Counted from the first letter of the stretch, positions 25,924-35,469 are shown. The stretch is 64,000 bases of DNA from Pseudomonas libanensis (GCF_001439685.1 NZ_JYLH01000007.1:124001-188000); one strand, 5' to 3'. Made by a program: numbers and translations. Notes: generated from the sequence alone by a model not told the origin.

Positions 25924-28464
25924 TCAGGTTTTAAATGTAATCGCAGGAGCGAAATTGAGTTGGGAGCGGACGCTGCTCCACGTATCGAACGCGGCAGCGC
26001 GCAGGTAGTAAGTTGTGCCTGGCGCCAGGCCTGTGATCTGACCGGCGACTGAGGCGCCCTGATAGCCGATGGTGCCGGTGATAGTTGGATCAAACCCAGG
26101 CGAAGTGGCGTACACGAACATGTAGCCTGCGACGTCAGGCGCAACACTTGTGCTGCAGCTGACGTTGGCGGTCGTGCCACTAACCGTCGCACCGGTACCT
26201 GACACAGCGGGCGGCGCCGTGTTGACCACGACTAGGGCGGCGACTGGTGCGCTCCCCGCTGAATTGCGCTCAATGACCTCAACCCGGTAGCTACGGACCA
26301 AAGGACCGTCAACCAAGGCGTCTGCCAACTGGTAGGTGAACGTGGTGCTGGTGGTGGCCACCTCACGCAACAAAGCGTTCGTGCTGGCATTGCGGATCCT
26401 GATCAAGCGATCTGCTGCATGGGCCCCAGCGGACCAGCCAACGGTGAAATAAGGCGCCTCAAACGCTCCGACCAGCGCAAGCCCCTGCGCCACACCAGGG
26501 ACAACCCGAGCCGGCAACAACGTGATGCTGTAGGGTGTTACGTCGGCCAGATCTTCAAGCGAGCGGCCAAACACGTTAAACGAGCGGAACTTGACCCAGA
26601 CGGTGTGGCCGATCTGGTCCGCCGTGTAGCTGTACTTCCAAATAGCGTCATCCAGGCGCACGAATGACGCATCCACAGGGTGGTTTGCCACGGATGACCC
26701 CAAGCGGCCCCGGCGCAAGTACTGCAGGTTGTAAGCTCCTGGCCCCGTGAGGATCGCATCGCGGTAACTGATCAGTTCGCCGTCTATCCAGCACAGTGTT
26801 GCACCGCTATCTGCTTCAGCGGTTGTAGCGGCGGTCAACTGATCGGCGACCGAGAGTTGCACTGCCAAATTGTTGGTGGTGTCAGGATCACTACCAGGAG
26901 GCAACGGCGACGTTAGTCGTCCAATACGTGAGCGACCGTAGACACTCTGCACCATCCGATAACTGTCACCGTCGGCGCTGATCCAGACTTCACAGCCACC
27001 CCAAGCCTCACCGGCACCGGCGACCGCGCCCCAGACCTGCGTCTCCCCTGGTAGCAGCAGACTTTCTGGTGGGTTGAAAATAATCGGTGGCAGCACTGGA
27101 CCTGGCGCCGCGTTCTGATTGCCCTGATAACCCGTCTTGCTTTGCACAGGATAATTCGGTGCGCTGCCCGTCCCCAGCAAGGCATCCTCAGCCACAACAG
27201 CCAACTTGCCGTCTTCATCTTCCTCAACAGAAATCAGCCGGACCAGGCGGCGATCAAGCTTCAACGCCGGCTCTGTGATCGTGACCAAATCCATCGGTTC
27301 CAGCAGCACATGCTGCCAACCGAGGGAAAATTGGTATTCATTGCGGATATACAATTTGCGTTGCACCAGCAGTTGCGCCGAGTGCGACGCAATGGCCGTG
27401 TTGCAGATCTCGTAAGCCTTGATGGTGTCCATCGGCTTAGAGCCAAACTGCTCGATAGCAGCTTGATCCGGTGCGCGTACTACATCGGTGTTGTACTCGT
27501 GATCGCGGTCGAGGATCTCCAGCGACACTTCGTTGTAGCTGTCGGCCTGGCTCTTGATCTTCAACTGAATCGGCGGCTCACCCTCCTCCGTCAAGAAGTC
27601 ATCATCCGTGAGGTGTGCCACCGGAGTGACATTCGGGTACCAGGTCACTCCGTTGCCAGTGACCACCTGATCACCGAAGGGAATCACCTTCATTTTTCCA
27701 GCAGACCAAATCACCTCGCTGTTGGTCAGCTGCAACCAGCGCGTGATGGCTTCGCTACACGGGGCCTGCTCATCCAGCACGGGACTGAGCAACAAGTTCT
27801 CGGCCAGGCAGTAATCGCGATAACTGCTCAGGTCATCAATCCAACGAGGATCAAAACCTATGCCATCCAGCGGGTCCAGCAACAGCCCCGGCAGAAAGAG
27901 CCCAGGGTTAGCATCGGGCAAGCCAGGCACCTGATAAGGGCCGTCAACCTCAAAGGTATGGTTCTGCACGCCGGCGTTGTCATTGAGCAAGTAGCGCGCC
28001 GCATACACATACGATGTATCCGAATAGGCGATCGCCTCGGTCGGGTGATTAGTCTCCAGGTAACCCCAGACAGGCTGGTCTGCTGTGCCCGGCATGAAGC
28101 TCAAACCTATCTGAGCCAGTGCCGACTGCGTGACACCATCGACAACCTTATCGGCGAAGACTTCCTTGTCACGAAAGATCCGCCGCACCGAGCCGAGCTG
28201 GCCCCGGCCGATACCGAGGATGATTGCCGCATAGTAGGTATAGCTGGTGTCTTTCTGTGTGGCTCCGCCGCCGCCCTTGCCGCCAGTCTTGGTCTTGGTG
28301 GTTTTGGCAACCGCATCGAAGTCTGTGTAATAGATCAGGTTGGGACTGATCCGGTTACGTCCAGCAATCCAGGCGATGGGCTTGCCACTGGCACTGCTCT
28401 GGATCTGCAGCGCGTTGATGCGCGTTGCACTATTGGAAATTGAACTACCGCCACCTCCCCCCAT
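25924..28464 (-). CDS. Tail-tip protein (gpJ/GTA-gp15-like central fibre)
   Basis: This 846-residue protein forms the distal end of the tail tube and contacts the host. It begins MGGGGGSSISNSATRINALQ, carries the typical phage tail-tip block (IRNEYQFSLGWQHVLLEPMD) and ends with fibronectin type III-like segments (about residues 670-846, GLALVGAFEAPYFTVGWSAG). The start at 28464 has a strong GGAGG site and overlaps the NlpC/P60 gene by 20 bases. Confidence 0.85.
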   Translation of the reverse strand: MGGGGGSSISNSATRINALQIQSSASGKPIAWIAGRNRISPNLIYYTDFDAVAKTTKTKTGGKGGGGATQKDTSYTYYAAIILGIGRGQLGSVRRIFRDKEVFADKVVDGVTQSALAQIGLSFMPGTADQPVWGYLETNHPTEAIAYSDTSYVYAARYLLNDNAGVQNHTFEVDGPYQVPGLPDANPGLFLPGLLLDPLDGIGFDPRWIDDLSSYRDYCLAENLLLSPVLDEQAPCSEAITRWLQLTNSEVIWSAGKMKVIPFGDQVVTGNGVTWYPNVTPVAHLTDDDFLTEEGEPPIQLKIKSQADSYNEVSLEILDRDHEYNTDVVRAPDQAAIEQFGSKPMDTIKAYEICNTAIASHSAQLLVQRKLYIRNEYQFSLGWQHVLLEPMDLVTITEPALKLDRRLVRLISVEEDEDGKLAVVAEDALLGTGSAPNYPVQSKTGYQGNQNAAPGPVLPPIIFNPPESLLLPGETQVWGAVAGAGEAWGGCEVWISADGDSYRMVQSVYGRSRIGRLTSPLPPGSDPDTTNNLAVQLSVADQLTAATTAEADSGATLCWIDGELISYRDAILTGPGAYNLQYLRRGRLGSSVANHPVDASFVRLDDAIWKYSYTADQIGHTVWVKFRSFNVFGRSLEDLADVTPYSITLLPARVVPGVAQGLALVGAFEAPYFTVGWSAGAHAADRLIRIRNASTNALLREVATTSTTFTYQLADALVDGPLVRSYRVEVIERNSAGSAPVAALVVVNTAPPAVSGTGATVSGTTANVSCSTSVAPDVAGYMFVYATSPGFDPTITGTIGYQGASVAGQITGLAPGTTYYLRAAAFDTWSSVRSQLNFAPAITFKT

Positions 28465-28906
28465 CACTGCCTCCAAAACTGTTGAGTGTGTAATAACGCA
28501 CCGGTCTGCTTGCCAAGCGCTCTTCGCGCATATCAGCCACTTCCACACCGATATCTAAAAAGGCGTGAATGACTCGGTGTTCATCGATAACGACTGCCCC
28601 ATGACTGTAGGTGCGGCCGAACTTCCAGATGGCGACATCGCCGGGTTGCGGGGTTTCGACTTGCCGCCCGTACTCTTCCAGCCAGGCCAGATACAACTCT
28701 TTGCTGCGGTGCAAGTGCCAATCCTGGGCGTAAGACCCAGGATCAATCCAAGGTAAGAGGCCCAGCGAGTGATACACCTCGATCAACAGCCAGGCGCAAT
28801 CCACGCCCACGCCCAGCAAGTGCTGACGGTGCTGATAAGGCGTCCTGAGCCAGCGCCTTGCCTCGGCGACCACGGCTTCGCGCTGCTGCAACTCCAATTC
28901 GGTCAT
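28445..28906 (-). CDS. NlpC/P60-type cysteine peptidase of the tail tip
   Basis: A 153-residue protein with the catalytic Cys in VGVDCAWLL and His in YSHGAVVIDEHR. In siphoviruses and gene transfer agents this enzyme opens peptidoglycan during DNA entry. It overlaps the DUF2163 gene by 4 bases (ATGA). Confidence 0.9.
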   Translation of the reverse strand: MTELELQQREAVVAEARRWLRTPYQHRQHLLGVGVDCAWLLIEVYHSLGLLPWIDPGSYAQDWHLHRSKELYLAWLEEYGRQVETPQPGDVAIWKFGRTYSHGAVVIDEHRVIHAFLDIGVEVADMREERLASRPVRYYTLNSFGGSDGGRWR

Positions 28907-29763
28907 ACGGAAGTCTCCGCAACAGGGATAAACGGCATGCCACGATAACGCCCGCGATTGCCAAACTTGTTCGTGCAGGCGTCCAGCGTGCGGGGGCAAC
29001 CGGGATAAATCAGGAACTGGTCCCCCGGTTGCGGCTCTGCCGGCAGACCAAGAATCACAGTGACTGAACCGTCAGCCGTCTGACGACGGACAGTGCGCGC
29101 AACGCCGGCATTGCCGCCGTTCACGAACCGGATCACCCCCTGGTCAAACCAACCGTTTTCGGCGCCGATATCGGTACGAATGCGTAGACCGCTAGCAGCC
29201 TCCAGCACCGAACCTGCAGTTTCGAACAGCGAGCGATTAACGCCGCAATCAGCGCTGTAAACCGTCCGCAGGCATCCAGGCTGATAGACCCCCTTAGGCA
29301 CCTTGGTATCGAGCAGCTCCATCGGCGATTTAACCGAGAACGTCGCCTGCTCGCGATCAGCAGGATCAACCTCGGCAACCCGCCCAATGAAGCGCAACAC
29401 GGTACCGACTACTGGAGCCGTCCAATCGGGCATAAACGCCCGGGCCAGGCTCAATGACGCGCCATCGAAACCACCACCGGCGATGAACGCCAGAATCGGT
29501 TCCCCCAGCAACGTGTCCTCGACGCCGGCGTAGAGGGTGACGCTCAAGGTGTCGACCTCCACCCCTCGAACCGTGCGGATGCCGGTACGTTTGAGCAGGG
29601 GGCCGGACGCGGAATAATTCGCGCCATCGGCGAACAATTGCACGCCGGCATCGGTGTAACGCAGCACCTGACCACTTGCCAGGGTAATGGTGTAAAGATC
29701 GGCCATCACAAAGCTTCGGGCCGTAGCCAGAAACTGTTTCAACTCAGGACTGACATCGATCAT
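28903..29763 (-). CDS. DUF2163-family tail hub protein
   Basis: A 286-residue protein (MIDVSPELKQFLATARSFVM) with the conserved C-terminal Cys-containing segment (YPGCPRTLDACTNKFGNRGR) of DUF2163, the hub protein equivalent to GTA gp13. It is linked by 4-base overlaps to both neighbours. Confidence 0.88.
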   Translation of the reverse strand: MIDVSPELKQFLATARSFVMADLYTITLASGQVLRYTDAGVQLFADGANYSASGPLLKRTGIRTVRGVEVDTLSVTLYAGVEDTLLGEPILAFIAGGGFDGASLSLARAFMPDWTAPVVGTVLRFIGRVAEVDPADREQATFSVKSPMELLDTKVPKGVYQPGCLRTVYSADCGVNRSLFETAGSVLEAASGLRIRTDIGAENGWFDQGVIRFVNGGNAGVARTVRRQTADGSVTVILGLPAEPQPGDQFLIYPGCPRTLDACTNKFGNRGRYRGMPFIPVAETSV

Positions 29764-30410
29764 GGTTTGATGCTCGTGAAAGAGACGTTTTTCATCTCCC
29801 AGATCCGCCCGAACGGCTGGGCGCCGTCTAGCGAATCTGAGTCGTATGCACAGCGGAAAAAGAAGGCGCCTGTCCACTCCAAGGCCTGGCCGAGCCCGGG
29901 TGCCTGGGCGAACGTGACCTGGCCGAGAGCACTGACGCTGTAGGCCGTCACAGGCGCTCCGGCGATGGTCATCAGGTCAATGTTGACTACTCCGTAAACG
30001 GGTTCGACCCACCCTTCAATGGCCCGCGTCAGCTGAAACGTTCGGGTAACCCCGTCGCCGAAGCCAAAGCGGTGCTTGGTCACCTGGTGATCGGTCCTGT
30101 CGAAATACAGAAAGTCTCCGAACTGCCCTTTTCGGCGATTGAAGAACGCCACCAGCCGCGACCATTCATCAAGACCTGGACGTTTGCGCACCGCGTTGTA
30201 GTTGATCTGAAAGGTCCAGAACGGCGCCGGGTAATACGCTGTGGTACGACGTCGACCGCTGGCCGACGTCTGTACTCCCGTGCTCCACGCTGGAGACTTC
30301 TTGGCGAGGTACGTCTGCCCTGGCATGTAGGGCAACACGTCGTCCGCCATAACACCGCGATCCGGTAAACCGGCAATCCATCGCGCTGGAAAAAATGGCC
30401 CGAGCAGCAT
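29760..30410 (-). CDS. DUF2460-family distal tail protein
   Basis: A 216-residue distal tail protein (FWTFQINYNAVRKRPGLDEW, FFNRRKGQFGDFLYFD), equivalent to GTA gp12. It joins the tail tube to the hub. It lies directly after the tape measure gene. Confidence 0.86.
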   Translation of the reverse strand: MLLGPFFPARWIAGLPDRGVMADDVLPYMPGQTYLAKKSPAWSTGVQTSASGRRRTTAYYPAPFWTFQINYNAVRKRPGLDEWSRLVAFFNRRKGQFGDFLYFDRTDHQVTKHRFGFGDGVTRTFQLTRAIEGWVEPVYGVVNIDLMTIAGAPVTAYSVSALGQVTFAQAPGLGQALEWTGAFFFRCAYDSDSLDGAQPFGRIWEMKNVSFTSIKP

Positions 30411-30419
30411 GAAAACTCC

Positions 30420-33194
30420 TTATGCCTTGAGTGCACCGTTGCGCTGCAGCTTCTGCATTTCGAGAGCAAACACCCGGGCGTTGCGCCGAATGTCCGCCGG
30501 TGTGAGCCGGCCGCTGCTGTCGTGATAGTGGTAACCCCCGCCACCACCGCCGCCCAACTGACCTTCGCCGTTCGCTGCCTGACGGATTACGTTGGCGTAC
30601 TGCTTGGGCAGAACCATTTCCTGTTCGTGGAGTTGGGTCATTGGATTCACCCCGGCCGGGATGTCGTAGCCGCCTTCAGCAGACGCCACGTTCTTGATCA
30701 AGCCGAACACGAACGCACCAGCAGCAACACCCGCTGCAACCCCCAAAGCCGGGCCGATGATCGGGATTGCCGACATCGCTGCAAACGCGCCCGCGATGGC
30801 CTGGTAGGCGCTGGAAATGATGTTGCTGATGGTGGCCGCGCCCCAGACCGCTACAGACATCGCGGCACCTCCAACCTCGGCGGCAGTTCGCAAGCCGACG
30901 CCGGTTACAGTCGCGCCCGTTTTCGCCGTCTCGCCGAAGATCCAGGCCATCAATGGCTTGGTGACCATGTTTTCGACGAACGCCGTACCGATGCTGCCGA
31001 AAATCCCTTTGAGCAGCCCCTGTGTGCCCATCGTGCCAGTGAGGATGCCGTTCATCCCGCTAGACCAGCTGGACTGCAAACTCCCCATCATCCCGGTCCA
31101 GTTGCTCTGAGATTCCATGGTTTGCTGCCGGCCGATCACGGCCATGCTGTTTCGGTGAGTCTGCTCCAGGGCGAGGATCTGCTGCTGGACCTGCTGCAGC
31201 GCGACCGGATTACGGTCAGGATCCTGATCCAGCAGGGTCTTGCGTTGAGCCAGCGCTTCAGCCTCGATGGCATACCGTTGTTTTTCAAACTCGGCTTGGG
31301 ATTGCAGTAACTGAGCCTGGGTGATCAGATTGGCTTGCAGGTCCAACTGAGCCATTTGTTCGGCATGGGCAACATCGGTCAGCCGGGCTTGCTTATCAGC
31401 GGCATATTCCTGCTGTTTCATGTTGGTGAGTTGCTGCTGTTTCTCCCGCTCGATGGCGACGACCTCAGACGCCGCCCTACGGTATTCCTGACTGTCCTGG
31501 CCATAGAGCTGCCGGCTGCGCTCCAGCGTCTGCTGAGCGATGTTCAAACGCGCATCCATGTTGTTGCGAAACTGCTGGGCCTGGGCCTGGAGGTCAGCAA
31601 ATGCCTTGCCTTCATCCTGGCGACGTAGTGAACCCAGAGCCGTCAGGTAGTTGCGTTGCACGCCCAGGCGTTCCTTGGCCGTCAAGTCGGCGCGTTTGAG
31701 GATACCTTGCCAGTAATCCGCCTCCTGCTGCTGGGAGAACTGGAGAAACGTGCCCTGCTCTGCCTGCTGCTGGGCGTGAGCGACTTTTTGCGCATCCAGC
31801 GCTTCGGACCATTCGCTTACTCGCGAGGTTGCTTTGCCGGGTGCTGTTGCAGGGGTATCAGTTTTTTTCGGTGGCGTTGTCGCCTCCTCGACCTTTTTTC
31901 GATGCTCAATTGCGGCGGCATAGCCGGCTTCAAGCTTGGTCAGACGGGCGATCTCGATGCCGTAAGCTGTTGGCGCCGTCCTACCTTGCTGCGGAGCCTT
32001 AGTTAGCGCCGTGTCACCCGTTGCCGCCATGTCAGCCACCTTTCGGCGCTGCTCTTCAATACGCGCAACACGAGAACGCATACCGGCGTCCACTTCGTCT
32101 ACCTTGTTGGAGACAAGCTGCATGTTTTCCAGCAATAAACGCTCTTCCACCAAAGCCGCTTCGAGCGGCGCTTTGCTGCCGTTACCCCGCGGGCCTGGCT
32201 TGAAATCCTTGAGGATAGCTTCGTAGCGGGCGACATTTGCAGCCACCTCATCCACGGTGGCGCCTACACCTGTCATGCCTTTCAACAAGCTATTGAACCA
32301 ACCTGCGGTTTCAGAGAGTTTCTTATTTAAGCTAACGAAGACAGGCTCAAGAATGGTTCCAATAGTTACCTGAAGCTCATTGCTTTTAGAGTCGAGTTCG
32401 GCCTGGCTACCGGTTAGCCCTTCCGCCGCTTTCGCCGCGTTACCCACCTGTGCAGTTGTCTCTTTCATCACACCGTTGTATTCAGCGGTGATCTTCTGCG
32501 AGTCAGTCAACTTGTCGCGGGTAGTGCCAATACTCTTGGCATATTCGTCCCACATTTTTGCAACGTTTTTCGTCACGCCAGCGTTATCGACCAGTACCGA
32601 GTTTTCATTCTTCAAACCTTCGGTAGCTGTCACCACTGCCTCAGACATGCTGAGATTCGCTTGGCGGTTGAACGCTGCAGCGTCCTTCAAACGGGTAATT
32701 ACTCCTACGGCCTGATCGACGCTATATCCCCGACTCAACAGATTTTGAAGCGCCTTCGCTGCATCACCGACGCTGAGTAGACCGTCAGCCGCGAGCTTAT
32801 TCGCCTCATCCATAGCGCGGCCAATACCCACGCCAGCATGGTTGGCTACGGCTTCCAAACCACGATAAGCAGCTTGTTGCTGAATCGCCGCATCCTTGCT
32901 GTCCGCAACTAGCTGCTTGACCTTGAAGGCACCCAGCGCAAACACGCCGATCAACCCAGCAGCCACACTGGAAAGCCCTGAACGCATGATCGTGCTAACA
33001 CCACCGAGAGCGTCATTTACCGCTGGACCAAAACGGCTTAGCTGGGCCTGACTTCCCACCATCTCTGTATTGATGGCCCTCAGTTCCCGACTAAACGTAG
33101 TCCTGGCATCGCGCATGTTACGTTCAATACTTTCAATTGCTCGATCAAAGCCCTGAGTACCGGCAGTGAACTGATACGCAATATTCCTATCCAT
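30420..33194 (-). CDS. Tail tape measure protein
   Basis: The 924-residue protein sets tail length. It has a helical N terminus (FDRAIESIERNMRDARTTFS), long coiled-coil stretches rich in Gln, Glu and Arg (about residues 480-700), hydrophobic segments (SVAAGLIGVFALGAF near 80 and around 790-850) and a Gly/His-rich C-terminal part (GGGGGGYHYHDSSG). At the usual ratio it predicts a tail of about 140 nm. Confidence 0.9.
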   Translation of the reverse strand: MDRNIAYQFTAGTQGFDRAIESIERNMRDARTTFSRELRAINTEMVGSQAQLSRFGPAVNDALGGVSTIMRSGLSSVAAGLIGVFALGAFKVKQLVADSKDAAIQQQAAYRGLEAVANHAGVGIGRAMDEANKLAADGLLSVGDAAKALQNLLSRGYSVDQAVGVITRLKDAAAFNRQANLSMSEAVVTATEGLKNENSVLVDNAGVTKNVAKMWDEYAKSIGTTRDKLTDSQKITAEYNGVMKETTAQVGNAAKAAEGLTGSQAELDSKSNELQVTIGTILEPVFVSLNKKLSETAGWFNSLLKGMTGVGATVDEVAANVARYEAILKDFKPGPRGNGSKAPLEAALVEERLLLENMQLVSNKVDEVDAGMRSRVARIEEQRRKVADMAATGDTALTKAPQQGRTAPTAYGIEIARLTKLEAGYAAAIEHRKKVEEATTPPKKTDTPATAPGKATSRVSEWSEALDAQKVAHAQQQAEQGTFLQFSQQQEADYWQGILKRADLTAKERLGVQRNYLTALGSLRRQDEGKAFADLQAQAQQFRNNMDARLNIAQQTLERSRQLYGQDSQEYRRAASEVVAIEREKQQQLTNMKQQEYAADKQARLTDVAHAEQMAQLDLQANLITQAQLLQSQAEFEKQRYAIEAEALAQRKTLLDQDPDRNPVALQQVQQQILALEQTHRNSMAVIGRQQTMESQSNWTGMMGSLQSSWSSGMNGILTGTMGTQGLLKGIFGSIGTAFVENMVTKPLMAWIFGETAKTGATVTGVGLRTAAEVGGAAMSVAVWGAATISNIISSAYQAIAGAFAAMSAIPIIGPALGVAAGVAAGAFVFGLIKNVASAEGGYDIPAGVNPMTQLHEQEMVLPKQYANVIRQAANGEGQLGGGGGGGYHYHDSSGRLTPADIRRNARVFALEMQKLQRNGALKA

Positions 33195-33217
33195 GCCAGG
33201 GCCTCATATCGCAGAGA

Positions 33218-33243
33218 ATAAAAAACCCCGCCGAGGCGAGGTC
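33218..33243 (-). terminator. Terminator after the exported accessory gene
   Basis: On the minus strand CCTCGCC, loop TC, GGCGGGG, then TTTTTT. It ends the 33262-33588 transcript just before the tape measure gene and could block tail expression unless antiterminated. Confidence 0.75.
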
Positions 33244-33261
33244 TTGTTTTTACAGGCAAAC

Positions 33262-33588
33262 TTATTTAGGACAAACCATTTGATAAATTTGATCGAATGT
33301 CTCAGGCGAGTCCTCTTTGAATTTCACAGAGGCGCCTGTACTGAAAAACCTTTGATACCCGGCATAACCCCCGTACTTATTTTTAGAATTCACCTCTCCA
33401 CAAATAACCAGATTTCCATTTGGTAATTTGTTTGCGTAAATCCCTTGAAACTTAACAGCATCAGGATCTTTGAGTCGCGCTTTAACCAATGTTTTTGCGA
33501 GAGCAGTTTGTTTGAATTCCTTATCAGTATCCGCCTCAGCACTGAAAGCAATCACTCCAATCATTAAAGCAACCAAATAACGCATCAA
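33262..33588 (-). CDS. Small exported protein inserted in the tail operon (candidate moron)
   Basis: A 108-residue protein with a signal peptide (MMRYLVALMIGVIAFSAEA), then a compact domain with two Cys (LKDPDAVKFQGIYA, LVICGEVNSKNKYGGYAGYQ, YQMVCPK). It has lower GC than the tail genes and is followed by its own terminator, the usual mark of a moron expressed from the prophage. The domain recurs in small periplasmic proteins of proteobacteria, but function is unknown. Superinfection exclusion or surface change is possible. Confidence 0.75.
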   Translation of the reverse strand: MMRYLVALMIGVIAFSAEADTDKEFKQTALAKTLVKARLKDPDAVKFQGIYANKLPNGNLVICGEVNSKNKYGGYAGYQRFFSTGASVKFKEDSPETFDQIYQMVCPK

Positions 33589-33646
33589 ATAGCCTCCCTG
33601 GTTTGGTGTCGGGAGGCTAACGCGGCAGCGCTATGGCGTCCAGTCA

Positions 33647-33949
33647 CTAACCGGGCGCCACAAACGCGTCCAGCGCCCCGCGCAGATGCTCTGGCAACTC
33701 TCCGCGCATATCCGCAGCCATTGCCGCCAGGTTGCTCGCCAGATCAGGCGCATCCGTGACGTCTCCTGCCGGTTTATAGCCCATATACCCGGCCACCAGC
33801 ACATGCACGGGCGGATGGTGCCGCCAGTAGTCCGTCATATGGCCCACCATCACCATGTCCCAGTCACGCCGCAGGGTGACCGGACTTTGGCCCGTACTGG
33901 CAATCAGGTGAGCGTAGAGCTGGCCCCAGTCGAAGGGGCCTGGCCTTCC
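33647..33949 (-). CDS. Tail assembly chaperone, frameshifted C-terminal part (T region)
   Basis: About 100 residues in the -1 frame relative to the upstream chaperone: FDWGQLYAHLIASTGQSPVT, RRDWDMVMVGHMTDYWRHHP and a short tail. This is the typical C-terminal extension of the GT chaperone that loads the tape measure protein. It has no convincing start of its own at the left of the domain; the internal ATG at 33856 would lose its first third. It is therefore expected to be made as a fusion by -1 frameshifting near 33947-33952. Confidence 0.75.
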   Translation of the reverse strand, partial: GRPGPFDWGQLYAHLIASTGQSPVTLRRDWDMVMVGHMTDYWRHHPPVHVLVAGYMGYKPAGDVTDAPDLASNLAAMAADMRGELPEHLRGALDAFVAPG

Positions 33950-34251
33950 CCCGGCGCCGGCTCCGTCACCTCAAGCCCAGACGCCCCCATAACGGCGTTG
34001 AGTGCTTCGCGCATGTTGCTCAGGTCCAACAGGTTGGCGACCTCATTGCGCTCCATATCAGGGTAGTTTCGACGAAGCGCCGCATGGGTTGCGTCGATCA
34101 CCGTGGCGATACTGTCCTTGTCCATGTTGCCGGCCATGACCCGGTTGATCCGATCCAGCAGCTGCTCCAGGTCGCCCAGCGTCAGCGGCGGAATAACCAA
34201 TGTCTTACCGGGGAACGGGAAGCCAACACCTGGGATATTAACGACGGTCAT
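33904..34251 (-). CDS. Tail assembly chaperone, G-type
   Basis: A 115-residue protein (VVNIPGVGFPFPGKTLVIPP, LTLGDLEQLLDRINRVMAG) matching the short phage tail chaperones between the tail tube and tape measure genes. The last 14 residues (EGQAPSTGASSTLT) are replaced in the predicted frameshift product. Its start overlaps the tail tube stop by 4 bases. Confidence 0.85.
   Translation of the reverse strand: MTVVNIPGVGFPFPGKTLVIPPLTLGDLEQLLDRINRVMAGNMDKDSIATVIDATHAALRRNYPDMERNEVANLLDLSNMREALNAVMGASGLEVTEPAPGEGQAPSTGASSTLT
33946..33953 (-). other. Candidate -1 ribosomal slippery site
   Basis: On the minus strand the G frame reads CCG GGG GAA. A run of five G lets a P-site glycine tRNA re-pair one base back, giving GGA AGG CCA GGC CCC TTC GAC TGG in the T frame, which is open to its stop. 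The predicted fusion has about 201 residues. Confidence 0.6.
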
Positions 34252-35003
34252 TCGCTGGAACTCCAGTAAGCGACTTCGCCAAATTCATCGGCATAGCCGG
34301 TGAATTCAAAGTCAGGGATGGTGTAGTCGTCCTGCTTGGTCGAAAGGCTCAACTTATTGCTGACGAAGTTGGGCACGCGCACGTAGATCGACTTGCCTTT
34401 GTATTTCAGGTACAGCTCGCCCTGGAACACCGGCATATCGCCCATCGGCAAGTTGCGCACTGAAAGGCTCTTGCCGGTGGCGACCGAGTAGCGATAGTCA
34501 ATAAAGACCGGCACACCGACGTCCGCAGTGGCGAACGCGTATTCACCGGTACTAGAGTCGAAGGTGTATTCCCCCTTCTCCGGCGCCGCCAGAACACGGG
34601 TAAAGGGAGCTGCACCACCGCCGCGAACCCCCAGATCACCCGACAGCAAACCAGCACCTGGTGCGGCGACAATGATTTTGCCACCCACCGGGATGTCCTG
34701 GGGCGTGGTCGCGTGGTGCACCAGCACCTGGCCGGCCTGCAGGGTTTGCCCGAACACCAGCGCATTCATTTGCGACAGGCTGATCTGGGCGGCCTTGGCC
34801 TTGCCAGACAACTTGCCCTGACCGCGCGCCGCATCCACGGCGAACTGCTCGCTACCGAACAACTCCTTGGAGTCGTAGGACAGATCAACCGATGCTTCCT
34901 GCATGATGCCCAGCAGGATCGGGGTGGGTGACGCCAGGGCGTTGCCATAGGCGTCCATCAGCGGGGTGGCGTAAAACAACCCACTGCCGAATGCAATTTG
35001 CAT
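34248..35003 (-). CDS. Major tail tube protein
   Basis: A 251-residue protein (FGSGLFYATPLMDAYGNALA, YDSKELFGSEQFAVDAARG) placed directly before the chaperone genes, as for siphovirus tail tube proteins. The C terminus (DDYTIPDFEFTGYADEFGEV) fits tail-tube proteins of related prophages. Confidence 0.85.
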   Translation of the reverse strand: MQIAFGSGLFYATPLMDAYGNALASPTPILLGIMQEASVDLSYDSKELFGSEQFAVDAARGQGKLSGKAKAAQISLSQMNALVFGQTLQAGQVLVHHATTPQDIPVGGKIIVAAPGAGLLSGDLGVRGGGAAPFTRVLAAPEKGEYTFDSSTGEYAFATADVGVPVFIDYRYSVATGKSLSVRNLPMGDMPVFQGELYLKYKGKSIYVRVPNFVSNKLSLSTKQDDYTIPDFEFTGYADEFGEVAYWSSSE

Positions 35004-35013
35004 AGTTTATTCC

Positions 35014-35466
35014 TCAGTAAAAGGTGGGGCCGGTGGTCAAGTCGCCGGTGTTGCACAGGTAGGTAAAGCGGTAGCGGACCAGGCAGTTGCCGGCTGTGTT
35101 GTCGCCTTCGTCCTCGATCCAGTCGATGTAAAAGCGCTGTACCCGGTCCGCTTCAGGAAAGGCATCCTCGGTGGTCAGCACAGCGTGCACGGCGACCTTT
35201 ACGAGGTCAGCCACCTGGTCCCAGGCGTCTCCAGTGACAGTGTCTTCCCGGGCGATGATTTCCACCGTCAGTTCGAACTGGTTGCGGTCCACGGAAAAGC
35301 TTTCCCGCTCAGTAGTTTCGAGGCTGGGCCGCAGAACGAGCGCTGGAGTCATGTCGCGCGTGATCGCCTCGGTACGGCTGCGAAACACGCGATCAGCCGC
35401 CGGCGTGTCGGCAGCCAGGATCAGCGCCTGCGCCTTTGCGACGATGCGTTCTTGGATCGAAGGCAT
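35014..35466 (-). CDS. Tail terminator-like protein
   Basis: A 150-residue protein (MPSIQERIVAKAQALILAAD) with a central ERESFSVDRNQFELTVEIIA segment and conserved length for phage tail-completion proteins. It sits between the head-tail connector and the tail tube gene, the usual place for the terminator. Assignment is mostly by position. Confidence 0.7.
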   Translation of the reverse strand: MPSIQERIVAKAQALILAADTPAADRVFRSRTEAITRDMTPALVLRPSLETTERESFSVDRNQFELTVEIIAREDTVTGDAWDQVADLVKVAVHAVLTTEDAFPEADRVQRFYIDWIEDEGDNTAGNCLVRYRFTYLCNTGDLTTGPTFY

Positions 35467-35469
35467 GGT

